From positions 4,402,001-4,466,000 of the forward strand of contig JACJDG010000003.1 in NCBI GenBank assembly GCA_016432725.1: a stretch of 64,000 bases of DNA, given 5' to 3'. Positions 35,817-44,489 of the stretch are shown one piece after another. Position 1 is the first letter of the stretch, and every line of letters begins with the position of its first letter. This DNA is from Streptomyces sp. DHE7-1. Its GTDB lineage: Bacteria > Actinomycetota > Actinomycetes > Streptomycetales > Streptomycetaceae. Under the pieces are notes generated by a model that saw nothing but the letters and a program-made list of their open reading frames with translations, made no database searches and was not told where the DNA came from. The translations under genes and the position numbers were made by a program.

Positions 35817-37109
35817 GTGACAGTCGTGACTGAGCCCCTCTCCGAGAACACCGCCGATGTGATCGTCGTCGGCGCGGGGCCGGCCGGCTCCACCACCGCC
35901 TACCACCTCGCCAAGGCCGGACTCGACGTCCTCCTGCTGGAGAAGACCGAGTTCCCTCGCGAGAAGGTCTGCGGCGACGGCCTCACCCCGCGCGCGGTCA
36001 AGCAGCTCGTGGCGATGGGCATCGACGTCTCCGAGGAGGCCGGCTGGCTGCGCAACAAGGGCCTGCGCATCATCGGCGGCGGCAGCCGTCTCCAGCTCGA
36101 CTGGCCCGACCTCGCGTCGTTCCCGGACTACGGCCTCGTCCGCAAGCGTGACGACTTCGACGAGCAGCTCGCCCGCAACGCCCAGAAGGCCGGCGCCCGC
36201 CTCTTCGAACGCTGCAACGTCTCCGGCCCCGTCGTGGACGACCGCACCGGCCGCATCACCGGTGTGACCGCCAAGCTCGGCGAGGAGAAGCGCGAGGTCA
36301 CCTTCCACGCGCCGCTCGTCGTCGCCGCCGACGGCAACTCCACCCGCCTGTCCCTCGCGATGGGCCTGCACCGCCGCGAGGACCGCCCCATGGGCGTCGC
36401 GGTGCGCACCTACTTCACCTCTCCCCGCCACGACGACGACTACCTGGAGTCCTGGCTGGAGCTGTGGGACCGGCGGGGCTCCCAGGAGCGCCTGCTACCC
36501 GGCTACGGCTGGATCTTCGGCATGGGCGACGGCACCTCCAACGTCGGCCTCGGCGTGCTGAACACCTCGGCCGCCTTCAAGGAGCTGGACTGGCGCGAGA
36601 TCCTCAAGGCCTGGTGCGCGTCCATGCCCGAGGACTGGGGCTACACCCCGGAGAACATGACCGGCCCGATCCGTGGCGCCGCCCTGCCCATGGCCTTCAA
36701 CCGCCAGCCGCACTACACCAAGGGGCTGCTGCTCGTCGGCGACGCGGGCGGTCTGGTGAACCCCTTCAACGGCGAGGGCATCGCCTACGCCATGGAGTCC
36801 GGCCAGATCGCCGCGGACGTCGTCGTGCAGGCCCACGCCCGCGCGACGCCCGCGCAGCGCGAGATCGCCCTGCAGCGCTACCCGCGCGTCCTCAAGGACA
36901 CCTACGGCGGCTACTACAGCCTGGGCCGCGCCTTCGTGAAGCTCATCGGCAACCCGAAGGTCATGCAGATCGCCGCCCAGCGGGGCCTGACCCACCCCGT
37001 GCTGATGAAGTTCACCCTGAAGCTCCTCGCGAACCTCACCGACCCCACCGGCGGCGACGCGATGGACCGCATCATCAACGGCCTGAGCAGGGTCGCGCCC
37101 AAGGCGTGA
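35817..37109 (+). CDS. Geranylgeranyl reductase family FAD protein, probable menaquinone side-chain reductase
   Basis: 430 residues. The FAD-binding motif DVIVVGAGPAGSTTAYHLAK is at the N-terminus, then EKVCGDGLTPRAVKQL, and GLLLVGDAGGLVNPFNGEGI binds the flavin ribityl part. The family reduces isoprenoid double bonds; the mycobacterial member MenJ saturates one unit of the menaquinone tail. Lying between menG and nuoA, the same role is likely here. The start is GTG 35817. Two strong hairpins follow the stop. Confidence 0.88.
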   Translation: MTVVTEPLSENTADVIVVGAGPAGSTTAYHLAKAGLDVLLLEKTEFPREKVCGDGLTPRAVKQLVAMGIDVSEEAGWLRNKGLRIIGGGSRLQLDWPDLASFPDYGLVRKRDDFDEQLARNAQKAGARLFERCNVSGPVVDDRTGRITGVTAKLGEEKREVTFHAPLVVAADGNSTRLSLAMGLHRREDRPMGVAVRTYFTSPRHDDDYLESWLELWDRRGSQERLLPGYGWIFGMGDGTSNVGLGVLNTSAAFKELDWREILKAWCASMPEDWGYTPENMTGPIRGAALPMAFNRQPHYTKGLLLVGDAGGLVNPFNGEGIAYAMESGQIAADVVVQAHARATPAQREIALQRYPRVLKDTYGGYYSLGRAFVKLIGNPKVMQIAAQRGLTHPVLMKFTLKLLANLTDPTGGDAMDRIINGLSRVAPKA

Positions 37110-37114
37110 GGGAC

Positions 37115-37141
37115 CGCGCCCGGCACGTGGCCGGGCGCGGA
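37115..37141 (+). terminator. Terminator after the reductase gene
   Basis: CCGCGCCCGGC and GCCGGGCGCGG form a perfect 11-bp stem with a five-base loop, five bases after the stop codon. Confidence 0.65.
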
Positions 37142-37151
37142 GGGCGGAACG

Positions 37152-37200
37152 GGCGGCGGCCCGGCCGGACGTACACCTCGTCCGGCCGGACCGCCGCCCG
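37152..37200. terminator. Very long GC hairpin, second terminator
   Basis: Positions 37152-37171 and 37181-37200 form a 20-bp stem with one mismatch and a nine-base loop (TACACCTCG-like). It lies just after the first terminator and could stop transcription from either side. Confidence 0.6.
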
Positions 37201-37557
37201 CCGTCGTACGCCCTCCCGCCCGGCGAGAGGAGGCCGGGCCGGTCGCCGTCGCGTCGGGAGAGGACCGCCGGGCCCGCCGGGGCTCACCGCGCCGCCGAGA
37301 GGGGCGGAGCGGCCCCGGGCCGAAGGGAGCGGGCCGGGGACGGGTGGACGGCCGCGCGGGCCGTACGAGGGCACCCGGAGCCGCGCGACGGCGGACCGGG
37401 CGTGGTCGCGGACGGCGTGACGCGGCCGCGTGGCGGAGGCCGGCGGGTCCGTGGCGCATCCGGAACGCCCCACCTGAAGGGAACCGTCCGGACTTGCGTC
37501 GCTCGGCCCGAATCAGCCTGATCCGGGCCGTCTTGGCCTCAATCGGCAGGACGGGAA
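37201..37557. other. Stretch without a recognisable gene
   Basis: About 357 bases, very GC-rich. Open frames here have no start with a Shine-Dalgarno sequence, no family resemblance and no normal third-position pattern. Nothing further is seen. Confidence 0.5.
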
Positions 37558-37558
37558 C

Positions 37559-37596
37559 GGAAAGGACCGCGGCCCCCGAGCGGCCGCGGCCCTTCC
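37559..37596 (-). terminator. Terminator of the NlpC/P60 gene
   Basis: CCGCGGCC (37567-37574) and GGCCGCGG (37582-37589) form an 8-bp core extended by imperfect GGAA/TTCC pairing, 25 bases beyond the stop of the minus-strand gene. Confidence 0.5.
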
Positions 37597-37621
37597 GTGT
37601 GCTGATCGTGGTGCGGTGTGC

Positions 37622-38443
37622 TCAGAGCACCCGGACCGCGCCGGTCGGCGGGTCGTACGACAGCGGCTTCTCCTGGACGCCGCTGGAGGGGTTCTGGGCG
37701 CCGACGAACATACCGTCGCCGACGTACACCGCCACGTGGTACGCGCTGCCCGCGCTGCCCCAGTAGAGGATGTCGCCGGGCTGCAGGTTGCTCAGCGACA
37801 CCTGGGTGCCGGCCGTCGACTGGTCCTGGGAGACCCGCGGCAGGCTGATGCCGACCTGCTTGAACGCCGTCTGCACCAGGCCGGAGCAGTCGTACGCGGA
37901 CGGGCCGGTGGCGCCGGAGACGTAGGCCTTGCCGACCTGGGCCTTCACGAAGGAGACGATGGCCGCCGCCGAACCGGTGGCGGTGGACGTGCTCGTGCTC
38001 GTGCTCGTGGACGCGCCGGTGCTCGCCGTGGTGGCGAGCGTCGTGCGCTCGGCGCTGCGGGCGGCGCGCGCGGCGGCGGCCTTGCGAGCGTCCTCCTGGG
38101 CCTTCTTCTTGGCCTCCGCGGCCTTCTGCTTGGCCTCCGCGAGGTCCGACTTGGCCTGCTTCGCGGCGTTCGCGGCGGCCGCGTCGCGCTCGGCCTGCAG
38201 TTCGTAGTTGGCCGCGGCCTGCTGGGTGGCGTCCGCGGACTGGGCGACCTGAGCGGCCAGGTCGGCCGTCAGCGTGGGCAGTTCGAGGGTCTGCGTCACC
38301 GGCTCGGCAGCGTTCGCCGATCCGGACGCCCCGGCTACTGCCAGGGTGCTGAGGACGCCACCGGCAACTCCGGCCCGCATCGCGAGGGTCGACGCGCTGC
38401 GGCGGGGCTTCCGGTGGCTGCGTATGTGAGCGGTGTGGGACAT
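37622..38443 (-). CDS. Secreted NlpC/P60 (C40) peptidoglycan hydrolase with coiled coil
   Basis: 273 residues. A long Sec signal peptide ends near SGSANAAEP. A coiled coil rich in Ala, Lys and Glu (residues about 60-140) and a Ser/Thr repeat linker lead to the NlpC/P60 domain, with catalytic Cys in YDCSGLVQTAF and His in YHVAVYVGDG. It should cleave peptide stems in the cell wall, like RipA and CwlO proteins. The ATG is at 38443. A leader of about 175 bases with strong hairpins lies upstream. Confidence 0.9.
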   Translation of the reverse strand: MSHTAHIRSHRKPRRSASTLAMRAGVAGGVLSTLAVAGASGSANAAEPVTQTLELPTLTADLAAQVAQSADATQQAAANYELQAERDAAAANAAKQAKSDLAEAKQKAAEAKKKAQEDARKAAAARAARSAERTTLATTASTGASTSTSTSTSTATGSAAAIVSFVKAQVGKAYVSGATGPSAYDCSGLVQTAFKQVGISLPRVSQDQSTAGTQVSLSNLQPGDILYWGSAGSAYHVAVYVGDGMFVGAQNPSSGVQEKPLSYDPPTGAVRVL

Positions 38444-38572
38444 GGGAACAACCGGTACCAGGGGCTCCTTCATATCTTCAAGAAACGTGTGGTGCGCCAC
38501 AGTTGCTCAACGGAGGCCTCAAAAGCCCTGCGCGTCACTCTTTATTGACGCCGTAACGGACATTGCGGACGC

Positions 38573-38606
38573 CCGTGATCAAGCCCTTGATCACGGTCTT
38601 TGATCA
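38573..38606 (-). promoter_or_regulatory. Hairpin and TGATCA repeats in the NlpC/P60 leader
   Basis: CCGTGATCAAG (38573-38583) and CTTGATCACGG (38586-38596) are perfect inverted copies two bases apart. A third TTGATCA lies at 38600-38606, so TGATCA units recur every 12-13 bases. The block is enclosed by CGGACG (38566-38571) and CGTCCG (38610-38615). It falls at the 5' end of the predicted leader. Operator and RNA regulator are both possible. Confidence 0.5.
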
Positions 38607-38625
38607 TTACGTCCGAATTGCCCTG

Positions 38626-38655
38626 CGCCTACCACTCGTTCGGGTCGTTGGCCAA
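38626..38655 (-). promoter_or_regulatory. Candidate promoter for the NlpC/P60 gene
   Basis: On the minus strand TTGGCC (38655-38650) and TAGGCG (38631-38626) are 18 bases apart, an acceptable HrdB-type pair. It would start the transcript just ahead of the TGATCA hairpin. Confidence 0.35.
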
Positions 38656-38659
38656 GCCC

Positions 38660-39210
38660 CGTTCTCAGACACCTCTCATCAATGTGGCGGAGGTCACGGA
38701 ACGGTTACCGGAAGGGCGACGTCCCGCGCGGGCGGGAGGTGGACGAAAGGAGAAGGGGACTTCGTGAACGCGTGCACGCGCTCGCGTGGTGTCCACACCT
38801 CGCCCCGCACCTCCCCCTGACGTGTGAACGCGTTCCTCTATCAGGGCATCGCGCCCAGAGCCAATTTGCATGCAGCGGAACTCTCTTGATATGGAGACGC
38901 CCCCTTTCACCTGCGACGACGAGCGAAAATGTCACTTCTGGTGATCAGCTGGACGCTTCGCGTACGAAGATCACCCATCATCCGACTTCATGATCCTTCG
39001 TCAGGTGGTGGAGATCACAAAGGTTGTGTAATACCCCGTGTCGCAGATCACAGAGCGGCAGGCATAGGATGCGAGGCAGTTGGGCTTGTGACCTGCTTCA
39101 CATGTTCTCGATCTTCGCCGGGGAAGAGCGTGGTTCGAGGGACCGGTGGGGCGGACGTGAGCCCAGTGCAACCGCCAGCAGTCAGTGCCGACTGAGAGGA
39201 GCGAGGAGCG
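38660..39210. promoter_or_regulatory. Non-coding control region of nuoA-N
   Basis: About 550 bases with no supported gene and lower GC than the surroundings. It holds several palindromes: TGTGAACGCGTTCCTC at 38823-38838 (13 of 16 to the Rex operator), TCACAA-AGG-TTGTGT at 39015-39029, and a full Rex site listed separately. GATCAC-type words recur at 39013 and 39046. A possible -10 box TAGGAT lies at 39066-39071. Confidence 0.45.
39087..39102 (+). promoter_or_regulatory. Rex operator upstream of nuoA
   Basis: TGTGACCTGCTTCACA has two exact Rex half-sites TGTGA and TCACA with the correct six-base spacer, 108 bases before the nuoA start. Streptomyces Rex represses respiratory genes when NADH is low relative to NAD+, and this is the expected position for control of the NADH dehydrogenase operon. 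Confidence 0.75.
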
Positions 39211-39570
39211 GTGAACGCGTATGCGCCCATCCTCGTACTGGGAGCCCTCGGGGCAGGCTTTGCGATCTTCTCCGTGGTCATGGCCACGCTGATCGGTCCG
39301 AAGCGGTACAACCGCGCCAAGCTCGAGGCCTACGAGTGCGGTATCGAGCCGACCCCCACGCCGGCCGGCGGCGGGCGCTTCCCCATCAAGTACTACCTGA
39401 CGGCGATGCTCTTCATCGTCTTCGACATCGAGATCGTCTTCCTCTACCCCTGGGCCGTCACCTTCGACGCCCTGGGGATCTTCGGGCTCGTGGAGATGCT
39501 GCTCTTCGTGCTCACCGTCTTCGTCGCGTACGCGTACGTATGGCGGCGCGGCGGCCTGGAATGGGACTGA
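39211..39570 (+). CDS. nuoA: NADH-quinone oxidoreductase subunit A
   Basis: 119 residues, three membrane spans. KRYNRAKLEAYECGIEP and the loop GRFPIKYYLTAMLFIVFDIE are the conserved NuoA features; the loop takes part in quinone-site coupling. GTG 39211 follows GAGGAGCGAGGAGC. It opens a 14-gene operon running to 55262 in canonical order A-N. Confidence 0.95.
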   Translation: MNAYAPILVLGALGAGFAIFSVVMATLIGPKRYNRAKLEAYECGIEPTPTPAGGGRFPIKYYLTAMLFIVFDIEIVFLYPWAVTFDALGIFGLVEMLLFVLTVFVAYAYVWRRGGLEWD

Positions 39571-39585
39571 GGGGCCTTTAACGAC

Positions 39586-40140
39586 ATGGGACTCGAAGAA
39601 AAGCTGCCGAGCGGCTTCCTGCTGACCACCGTGGAGCAGGCCGCGGGCTGGGTGCGCAAGGCGTCCGTCTTCCCGGCCACCTTCGGCCTCGCCTGCTGCG
39701 CCATCGAGATGATGACCACCGGTGCCGGGCGCTACGACCTCGCGCGCTTCGGCATGGAGGTCTTCCGCGGCTCGCCGCGCCAGGCGGACCTGATGATCGT
39801 CGCCGGCCGGGTCAGCCAGAAGATGGCGCCGGTCCTGAGGCAGGTCTACGACCAGATGCCCAATCCCAAGTGGGTGATCTCCATGGGCGTCTGCGCCTCC
39901 TCGGGCGGCATGTTCAACAACTATGCGATCGTCCAGGGCGTCGACCACATCGTCCCGGTCGACATCTACCTCCCCGGCTGCCCGCCGCGGCCCGAGATGC
40001 TGATGGACGCGATCCTCAAGCTCCACCAGAAGATCCAGTCCTCCAAGCTCGGCGTGAACGCCGAGGAAGCGGCCCGCGAGGCGGAGGAGGCGGCGCTCAA
40101 GGCCCTGCCCACGATCGAGATGAAGGGGCTGCTGCGGTGA
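39586..40140 (+). CDS. nuoB: NADH-quinone oxidoreductase subunit B
   Basis: 184 residues. It carries the terminal [4Fe-4S] cluster N2; ligands are Cys37, Cys38 (LACCAIEMM), Cys103 (GVCASSGG) and Cys132 (LPGCPPRPE). It forms the quinone site with NuoD. A charged helical tail follows residue 150. Its stop overlaps the nuoC GTG. Confidence 0.96.
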   Translation: MGLEEKLPSGFLLTTVEQAAGWVRKASVFPATFGLACCAIEMMTTGAGRYDLARFGMEVFRGSPRQADLMIVAGRVSQKMAPVLRQVYDQMPNPKWVISMGVCASSGGMFNNYAIVQGVDHIVPVDIYLPGCPPRPEMLMDAILKLHQKIQSSKLGVNAEEAAREAEEAALKALPTIEMKGLLR

Positions 40141-40901
40141 GCGACGCGAACGGCACCAACGGCGTCAACGGGTCCTCGAACGGGGTGAACCCCGAGAAGG
40201 ACCTCTCCGCCTCCAACCTGCCCGGCCAGCGCGGCCAGGGCGGCGAGGAGATCCGCGTCCAGCGCGGGATGTTCGGCGCCGACAACGGCGGCGACACCTC
40301 CGGCTACGGCGGCCTGGTCCGCTCGGTCCGCCTCCCGGGACCGGCGAGCCGGCCCTACGGCGGCTGGTTCGACGAGGTGGCCGACGAGCTGGAGGGCGCC
40401 CTGGAGGAGCAGGGGCTCCTGCCGGAGAACGCCATCGAGAAGACGGTCGTCGACCGCGGGGAGCTGACCTTCCACGTCGAACGCGAGCACCTGGTCCGCG
40501 TCGCCCGCACGCTGCGCGACGACCCCGCCCTGCGCTTCGAGCTGTGCACCGGCGTCAGCGGCGTCCACTACCCGCACGACAAGGGCCGGGAGCTGCACGC
40601 CGTCTACCACCTGCGCTCGATCACCCACAACCGGCTGATCCGCCTCGAGGTGAGCGCCCCCGACAGCGAGCCGCGCATCCCGTCCCTGGTCTCCGTGTAC
40701 CCGACCAACGACTGGCACGAGCGCGAGACCTGGGACTTCTTCGGGATCGTCTTCGACGGTCACCCGGCCCTGACCCGGATCATGATGCCGGACGACTGGC
40801 AGGGCCACCCGCAGCGCAAGGACTACCCCCTCGGCGGCATCGCCGTCGAGTACAAGGGCGCCCAGATCCCGGCTCCGGACCAGCGGAGGTCGTACTCGTG
40901 A
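40137..40901 (+). CDS. nuoC: NADH-quinone oxidoreductase subunit C
   Basis: 254 residues. The 30-kDa subunit signature ERETWDFFGIVFDGHPALTR and DDWQGHPQRKDYPLGG is intact. An N-terminal Asn/Gly-rich extension of about 70 residues (SDANGTNGVNGSSNGVN) precedes the domain, as in other Streptomyces. GTG 40137 sits in a GTGA overlap with nuoB, and its stop overlaps nuoD. Confidence 0.94.
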   Translation: MSDANGTNGVNGSSNGVNPEKDLSASNLPGQRGQGGEEIRVQRGMFGADNGGDTSGYGGLVRSVRLPGPASRPYGGWFDEVADELEGALEEQGLLPENAIEKTVVDRGELTFHVEREHLVRVARTLRDDPALRFELCTGVSGVHYPHDKGRELHAVYHLRSITHNRLIRLEVSAPDSEPRIPSLVSVYPTNDWHERETWDFFGIVFDGHPALTRIMMPDDWQGHPQRKDYPLGGIAVEYKGAQIPAPDQRRSYS

Positions 40902-42277
40902 GCACGCAGTCAGCATCGGCCCGCCCGTCGCCCGGCAACCACCCCTCATCGGGTCCCTCCGGGACGGAGAGTTCTTCTCGAGAGACCACCGAGGGCACCG
41001 TCTACACGGTCACCGGTGGCGACTGGGACGAGGTCGTCCAGTCCGCGGCCCGCGCCGACGACGAGCGCATCGTCGTCAACATGGGTCCCCAGCACCCGTC
41101 CACCCATGGAGTGCTCCGTCTGATCCTCGAGATCGAGGGCGAGACGGTCACCGAGGCCCGCTGCGGCATCGGCTACCTCCACACCGGCATCGAGAAGAAC
41201 CTCGAGTACCGGACCTGGACGCAGGGCACCACGTTCGTGACGCGCATGGACTACCTGACGTCCTTCTTCAACGAGACCGCCTACTGTCTCGCCGTCGAGA
41301 AGCTCCTCGGCATCGAGGACGAGATCACCGAGCGCGCCAAGATCATCCGGGTCCTCCTGATGGAGCTGAACCGGCTCTCCTCCCACCTGGTGTGCATCGC
41401 CACCGGCGGCATGGAGCTGGGCGCCACCACGATCATGATCTACGGATTCCGTGATCGTGAAATGATTCTCGACATCTACGAGCTCATCACGGGCCTGCGG
41501 ATGAACCACGCGTACATCCGCCCCGGCGGACTCGCCCAGGACCTGCCGCCCGGCGCGGTGGACCAGATCCGCGAGTTCGTGAAGAAGATGAAGAAGAACC
41601 TCCCGGAGTACGACAAGCTCGCCACCGGGAACCCCATCTTCAAGGCCCGTATGCAGAACGTCGGCTACCTCGACCTGGCCGGCTGCATGGCCCTCGGCGC
41701 CACCGGCCCGATCCTGCGCTCCACCGGCCTGCCGCACGACCTGCGCAAGACACAGCCCTACTGCGGCTACGAGACGTACGACTTCGACGTCCCGACCGCC
41801 GACTCCTGCGACTCCTACGGGCGCTTCCTGATCCGCCTGGAGGAGATGCGCGAGTCGCTCGGCATCGTCGAACAGTGCCTGGACCGGCTCCAGCCCGGGC
41901 CGGTCATGGTCGCCGACAAGAAGATCGCCTGGCCCGCCCAGCTCGCCCTGGGACCGGACGGGCTCGGCAACTCCCTCGACCACATCAAGAAGATCATGGG
42001 CACCTCCATGGAGGCCCTGATCCACCACTTCAAGCTGGTCACCGAGGGCTTCCGCGTACCGCCGGGACAGGCGTACGCGGCCGTCGAGTCCCCCAAGGGC
42101 GAACTCGGGGTCCACGCCGTCTCCGACGGCGGCACCCGCCCCTTCCGGGTCCACTTCCGCGACCCGTCCTTCACCAACCTGCAGGCCATGGCGGCGATGT
42201 GCGAAGGCGGCCAGGTCGCCGACGTCATCGTCGCCGTCGCGTCCATCGACCCCGTGATGGGAGGCGTCGACCGGTGA
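40898..42277 (+). CDS. nuoD: NADH-quinone oxidoreductase subunit D
   Basis: 459 residues. The 49-kDa subunit motif MGPQHPSTHGVLRLILEIEG holds the quinone-contacting His, and ARCGIGYLHTGIEKNLEYRT and the C-terminal region are complete. A polar extension of about 60 residues precedes it. GTG 40898 overlaps the nuoC stop; the nuoE GTG overlaps its stop. Confidence 0.95.
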   Translation: MSTQSASARPSPGNHPSSGPSGTESSSRETTEGTVYTVTGGDWDEVVQSAARADDERIVVNMGPQHPSTHGVLRLILEIEGETVTEARCGIGYLHTGIEKNLEYRTWTQGTTFVTRMDYLTSFFNETAYCLAVEKLLGIEDEITERAKIIRVLLMELNRLSSHLVCIATGGMELGATTIMIYGFRDREMILDIYELITGLRMNHAYIRPGGLAQDLPPGAVDQIREFVKKMKKNLPEYDKLATGNPIFKARMQNVGYLDLAGCMALGATGPILRSTGLPHDLRKTQPYCGYETYDFDVPTADSCDSYGRFLIRLEEMRESLGIVEQCLDRLQPGPVMVADKKIAWPAQLALGPDGLGNSLDHIKKIMGTSMEALIHHFKLVTEGFRVPPGQAYAAVESPKGELGVHAVSDGGTRPFRVHFRDPSFTNLQAMAAMCEGGQVADVIVAVASIDPVMGGVDR

Positions 42278-43143
42278 CCACCAGTTCTTCGGAGCGGGGC
42301 GTCAGCCTGGGCATGCCCCAACTGCCCGCCCCCGCTTACCCGGACGACGTCCGGGCCCGGCTGGAGACGGACGCGCGCGAGGTGATCGCGCGCTATCCCG
42401 ACTCCCGCTCGGCCCTGCTGCCGCTGCTCCACCTCGTGCAGTCGGAGGAGGGCCACGTCACCCGCACCGGCATGCAGTTCTGCGCGGACATGCTGGACCT
42501 CACCACGGCCGAGGTCACCGCCGTCGCCACCTTCTACACGATGTACCGGCGCAAGCCCTCCGGCGACTACCAGGTGGGCGTCTGCACCAACACCCTGTGC
42601 GCGGTGATGGGCGGCGACGCGATCTTCGAGACCCTCCAGGAGCACCTGGGCGTCGGCAACGGCGAGACCACCGACGACGGCAAGGTCACCCTGGAGCACA
42701 TCGAGTGCAACGCGGCCTGCGACTTCGCACCCGTGGTGATGGTCAACTGGGAGTTCTTCGACAACCAGACCCCCGGCAGCGCCAAGCGCCTGGTCGACGA
42801 CCTGCGCGAGGGACGGCCCGTACAGCCCACGCGCGGGGCGCGCCTGTGCACCTTCAAGGAGACCGCGCGGATTCTGGCCGGCTTCCCCGACGAGCGGCCC
42901 GGGGCCGTCGAGGAGGGCGGCAGTGCGGGACCCGCTTCGCTGGTGGGCCTTCGCCTGGCAAGGGGAGAGGCCGCACCCGCGCGCGTGGTCCATCCGCGCG
43001 ACGGCGGTCCGCACGACGAACCGCAGGACCGGGCGCACCGGCCGTCGACGGCCGAGCACCTCAGTTCTCATGACGCGCCGCAGCAGACATCGGCCTCCGA
43101 CCCGGCCCACCCGGCAGGGCCCGCCGCCGAGGAGGGGGAGTGA
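42274..43143 (+). CDS. nuoE: NADH-quinone oxidoreductase subunit E
   Basis: 289 residues, longer than the usual 170-220 of other phyla. The [2Fe-2S] cluster N1a ligands are Cys104, Cys109, Cys145 and Cys149 (CTNTLC and CNAAC). The last 80 residues form an unstructured, Ala/Pro/His-rich tail without cysteines. It reads into nuoF with a TGATG junction. Confidence 0.94.
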   Translation: MTTSSSERGVSLGMPQLPAPAYPDDVRARLETDAREVIARYPDSRSALLPLLHLVQSEEGHVTRTGMQFCADMLDLTTAEVTAVATFYTMYRRKPSGDYQVGVCTNTLCAVMGGDAIFETLQEHLGVGNGETTDDGKVTLEHIECNAACDFAPVVMVNWEFFDNQTPGSAKRLVDDLREGRPVQPTRGARLCTFKETARILAGFPDERPGAVEEGGSAGPASLVGLRLARGEAAPARVVHPRDGGPHDEPQDRAHRPSTAEHLSSHDAPQQTSASDPAHPAGPAAEEGE

Positions 43144-44489
43144 TGACCGTGGCACCCGAACTCAAGGACACGAGCCCCGAGAAGCTGCTCGCACCCGTGC
43201 TGTCGGCCTTCTGGGACGAGGACCGGTCCTGGTCCATGGACGTCTACCGCAGGCACGAGGGGTACGAGGGGCTCCGCAAGGCGCTCGCCATGTCGCCGGA
43301 CGACCTGATCGCGTACGTCAAGGACTCCGGTCTGCGCGGGCGCGGCGGCGCGGGATTCCCGACCGGAATGAAATGGCAGTTCATTCCCCAGGGTGATGGA
43401 AAACCGCACTATCTAGTTGTCAACGCCGACGAATCGGAACCGGGAACCTGCAAGGACATCCCGCTCCTCTTCGCGAACCCGCACAGCCTCATCGAGGGCA
43501 TCGTGATCGCGTGCTACGCCATCCGGTCTTCGCATGCCTTCATCTATCTGCGTGGTGAGGTCGTCCCCGTTCTGCGGCGGCTGCACGAGGCCGTGCGCGA
43601 GGCCTACGCGGCGGGCTACCTCGGCGAGGACATCCTGGGCAGCGGACTCGACCTCGACCTCACCGTGCACGCCGGCGCCGGCGCGTACATCTGCGGTGAG
43701 GAGACCGCACTGCTCGACTCGCTCGAAGGCCGCCGTGGTCAACCGCGGCTCCGTCCCCCTTTCCCCGCCGTCGAAGGGCTCTATGCCTGCCCGACTGTTG
43801 TGAACAACGTCGAGTCGATCGCGTCGGTTCCCGCCATCCTGAAAAACGGGAAAGACTGGTTCAGGTCGATGGGCAGCGAGAAGTCCCCGGGCTTCACGCT
43901 CTACTCGCTCAGCGGCCACGTCGCGAGCCCCGGCCAGTTCGAGGCGCCGCTCGGCGTCACACTGCGCCAGCTCCTCGACATGAGCGGCGGGATGCGGCCC
44001 GGCCACCGCCTCAAGTTCTGGACCCCGGGCGGCTCCTCGACCCCGATGTTCACCGACGAGCACCTCGACGTCCCCCTCGACTACGAAGGGGTCGGCGCCG
44101 CGGGTTCCATGCTCGGCACCAAGGCCCTGCAGTGCTTCGACGAGACGACCTGCGTGGTGCGGGCGGTGACCCGCTGGACCGAGTTCTACGCCCACGAGTC
44201 CTGCGGCAAGTGCACCCCCTGCCGTGAAGGAACGTACTGGCTGGTGCAGTTGCTGCGGGACATCGAGGCCGGCAAGGGCGCGATGTCCGACCTCGACAAG
44301 CTCGCCGACATCGCCGACAACATCAACGGCAAGTCCTTCTGCGCCCTCGGTGACGGCGCCGCATCCCCGATCTTCTCCTCGCTGAAGTACTTCCGCGAGG
44401 AGTACGAGCAGCACATCACGGGCCGGGGCTGCCCCTTCGACCCGGCCAAGTCGACGGCCTGGGCGGACCGCCCGGAGGTGAACGCATGA
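43143..44489 (+). CDS. nuoF: NADH-quinone oxidoreductase subunit F
   Basis: 448 residues. NADH site GRGGAGFPTGMKW, FMN site GAGAYICGEETALLDSLEG and [4Fe-4S] cluster N3 ligands Cys354, Cys357, Cys360 (SCGKCTPCREGT) and Cys400 are all present. It is the NADH-oxidising subunit. GTG 43140 in the same frame is an alternative start. The local wobble-base GC is a little lower around 43370-43440 and 43790-43860. Confidence 0.95.
   Translation: MTVAPELKDTSPEKLLAPVLSAFWDEDRSWSMDVYRRHEGYEGLRKALAMSPDDLIAYVKDSGLRGRGGAGFPTGMKWQFIPQGDGKPHYLVVNADESEPGTCKDIPLLFANPHSLIEGIVIACYAIRSSHAFIYLRGEVVPVLRRLHEAVREAYAAGYLGEDILGSGLDLDLTVHAGAGAYICGEETALLDSLEGRRGQPRLRPPFPAVEGLYACPTVVNNVESIASVPAILKNGKDWFRSMGSEKSPGFTLYSLSGHVASPGQFEAPLGVTLRQLLDMSGGMRPGHRLKFWTPGGSSTPMFTDEHLDVPLDYEGVGAAGSMLGTKALQCFDETTCVVRAVTRWTEFYAHESCGKCTPCREGTYWLVQLLRDIEAGKGAMSDLDKLADIADNINGKSFCALGDGAASPIFSSLKYFREEYEQHITGRGCPFDPAKSTAWADRPEVNA

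Noticed and set aside
37344..37766. A plus-strand open frame of 140 codons after the geranylgeranyl reductase
   Set aside because: It crosses a terminator hairpin and the end of the NlpC gene on the other strand, with no protein-like features.
38444..38720. A ydaO riboswitch before the NlpC/P60 gene
   Set aside because: The diagnostic blocks (GGGGGACCC, GACAGCTCACCTCG) are absent on either strand, unlike at 61451-61651.
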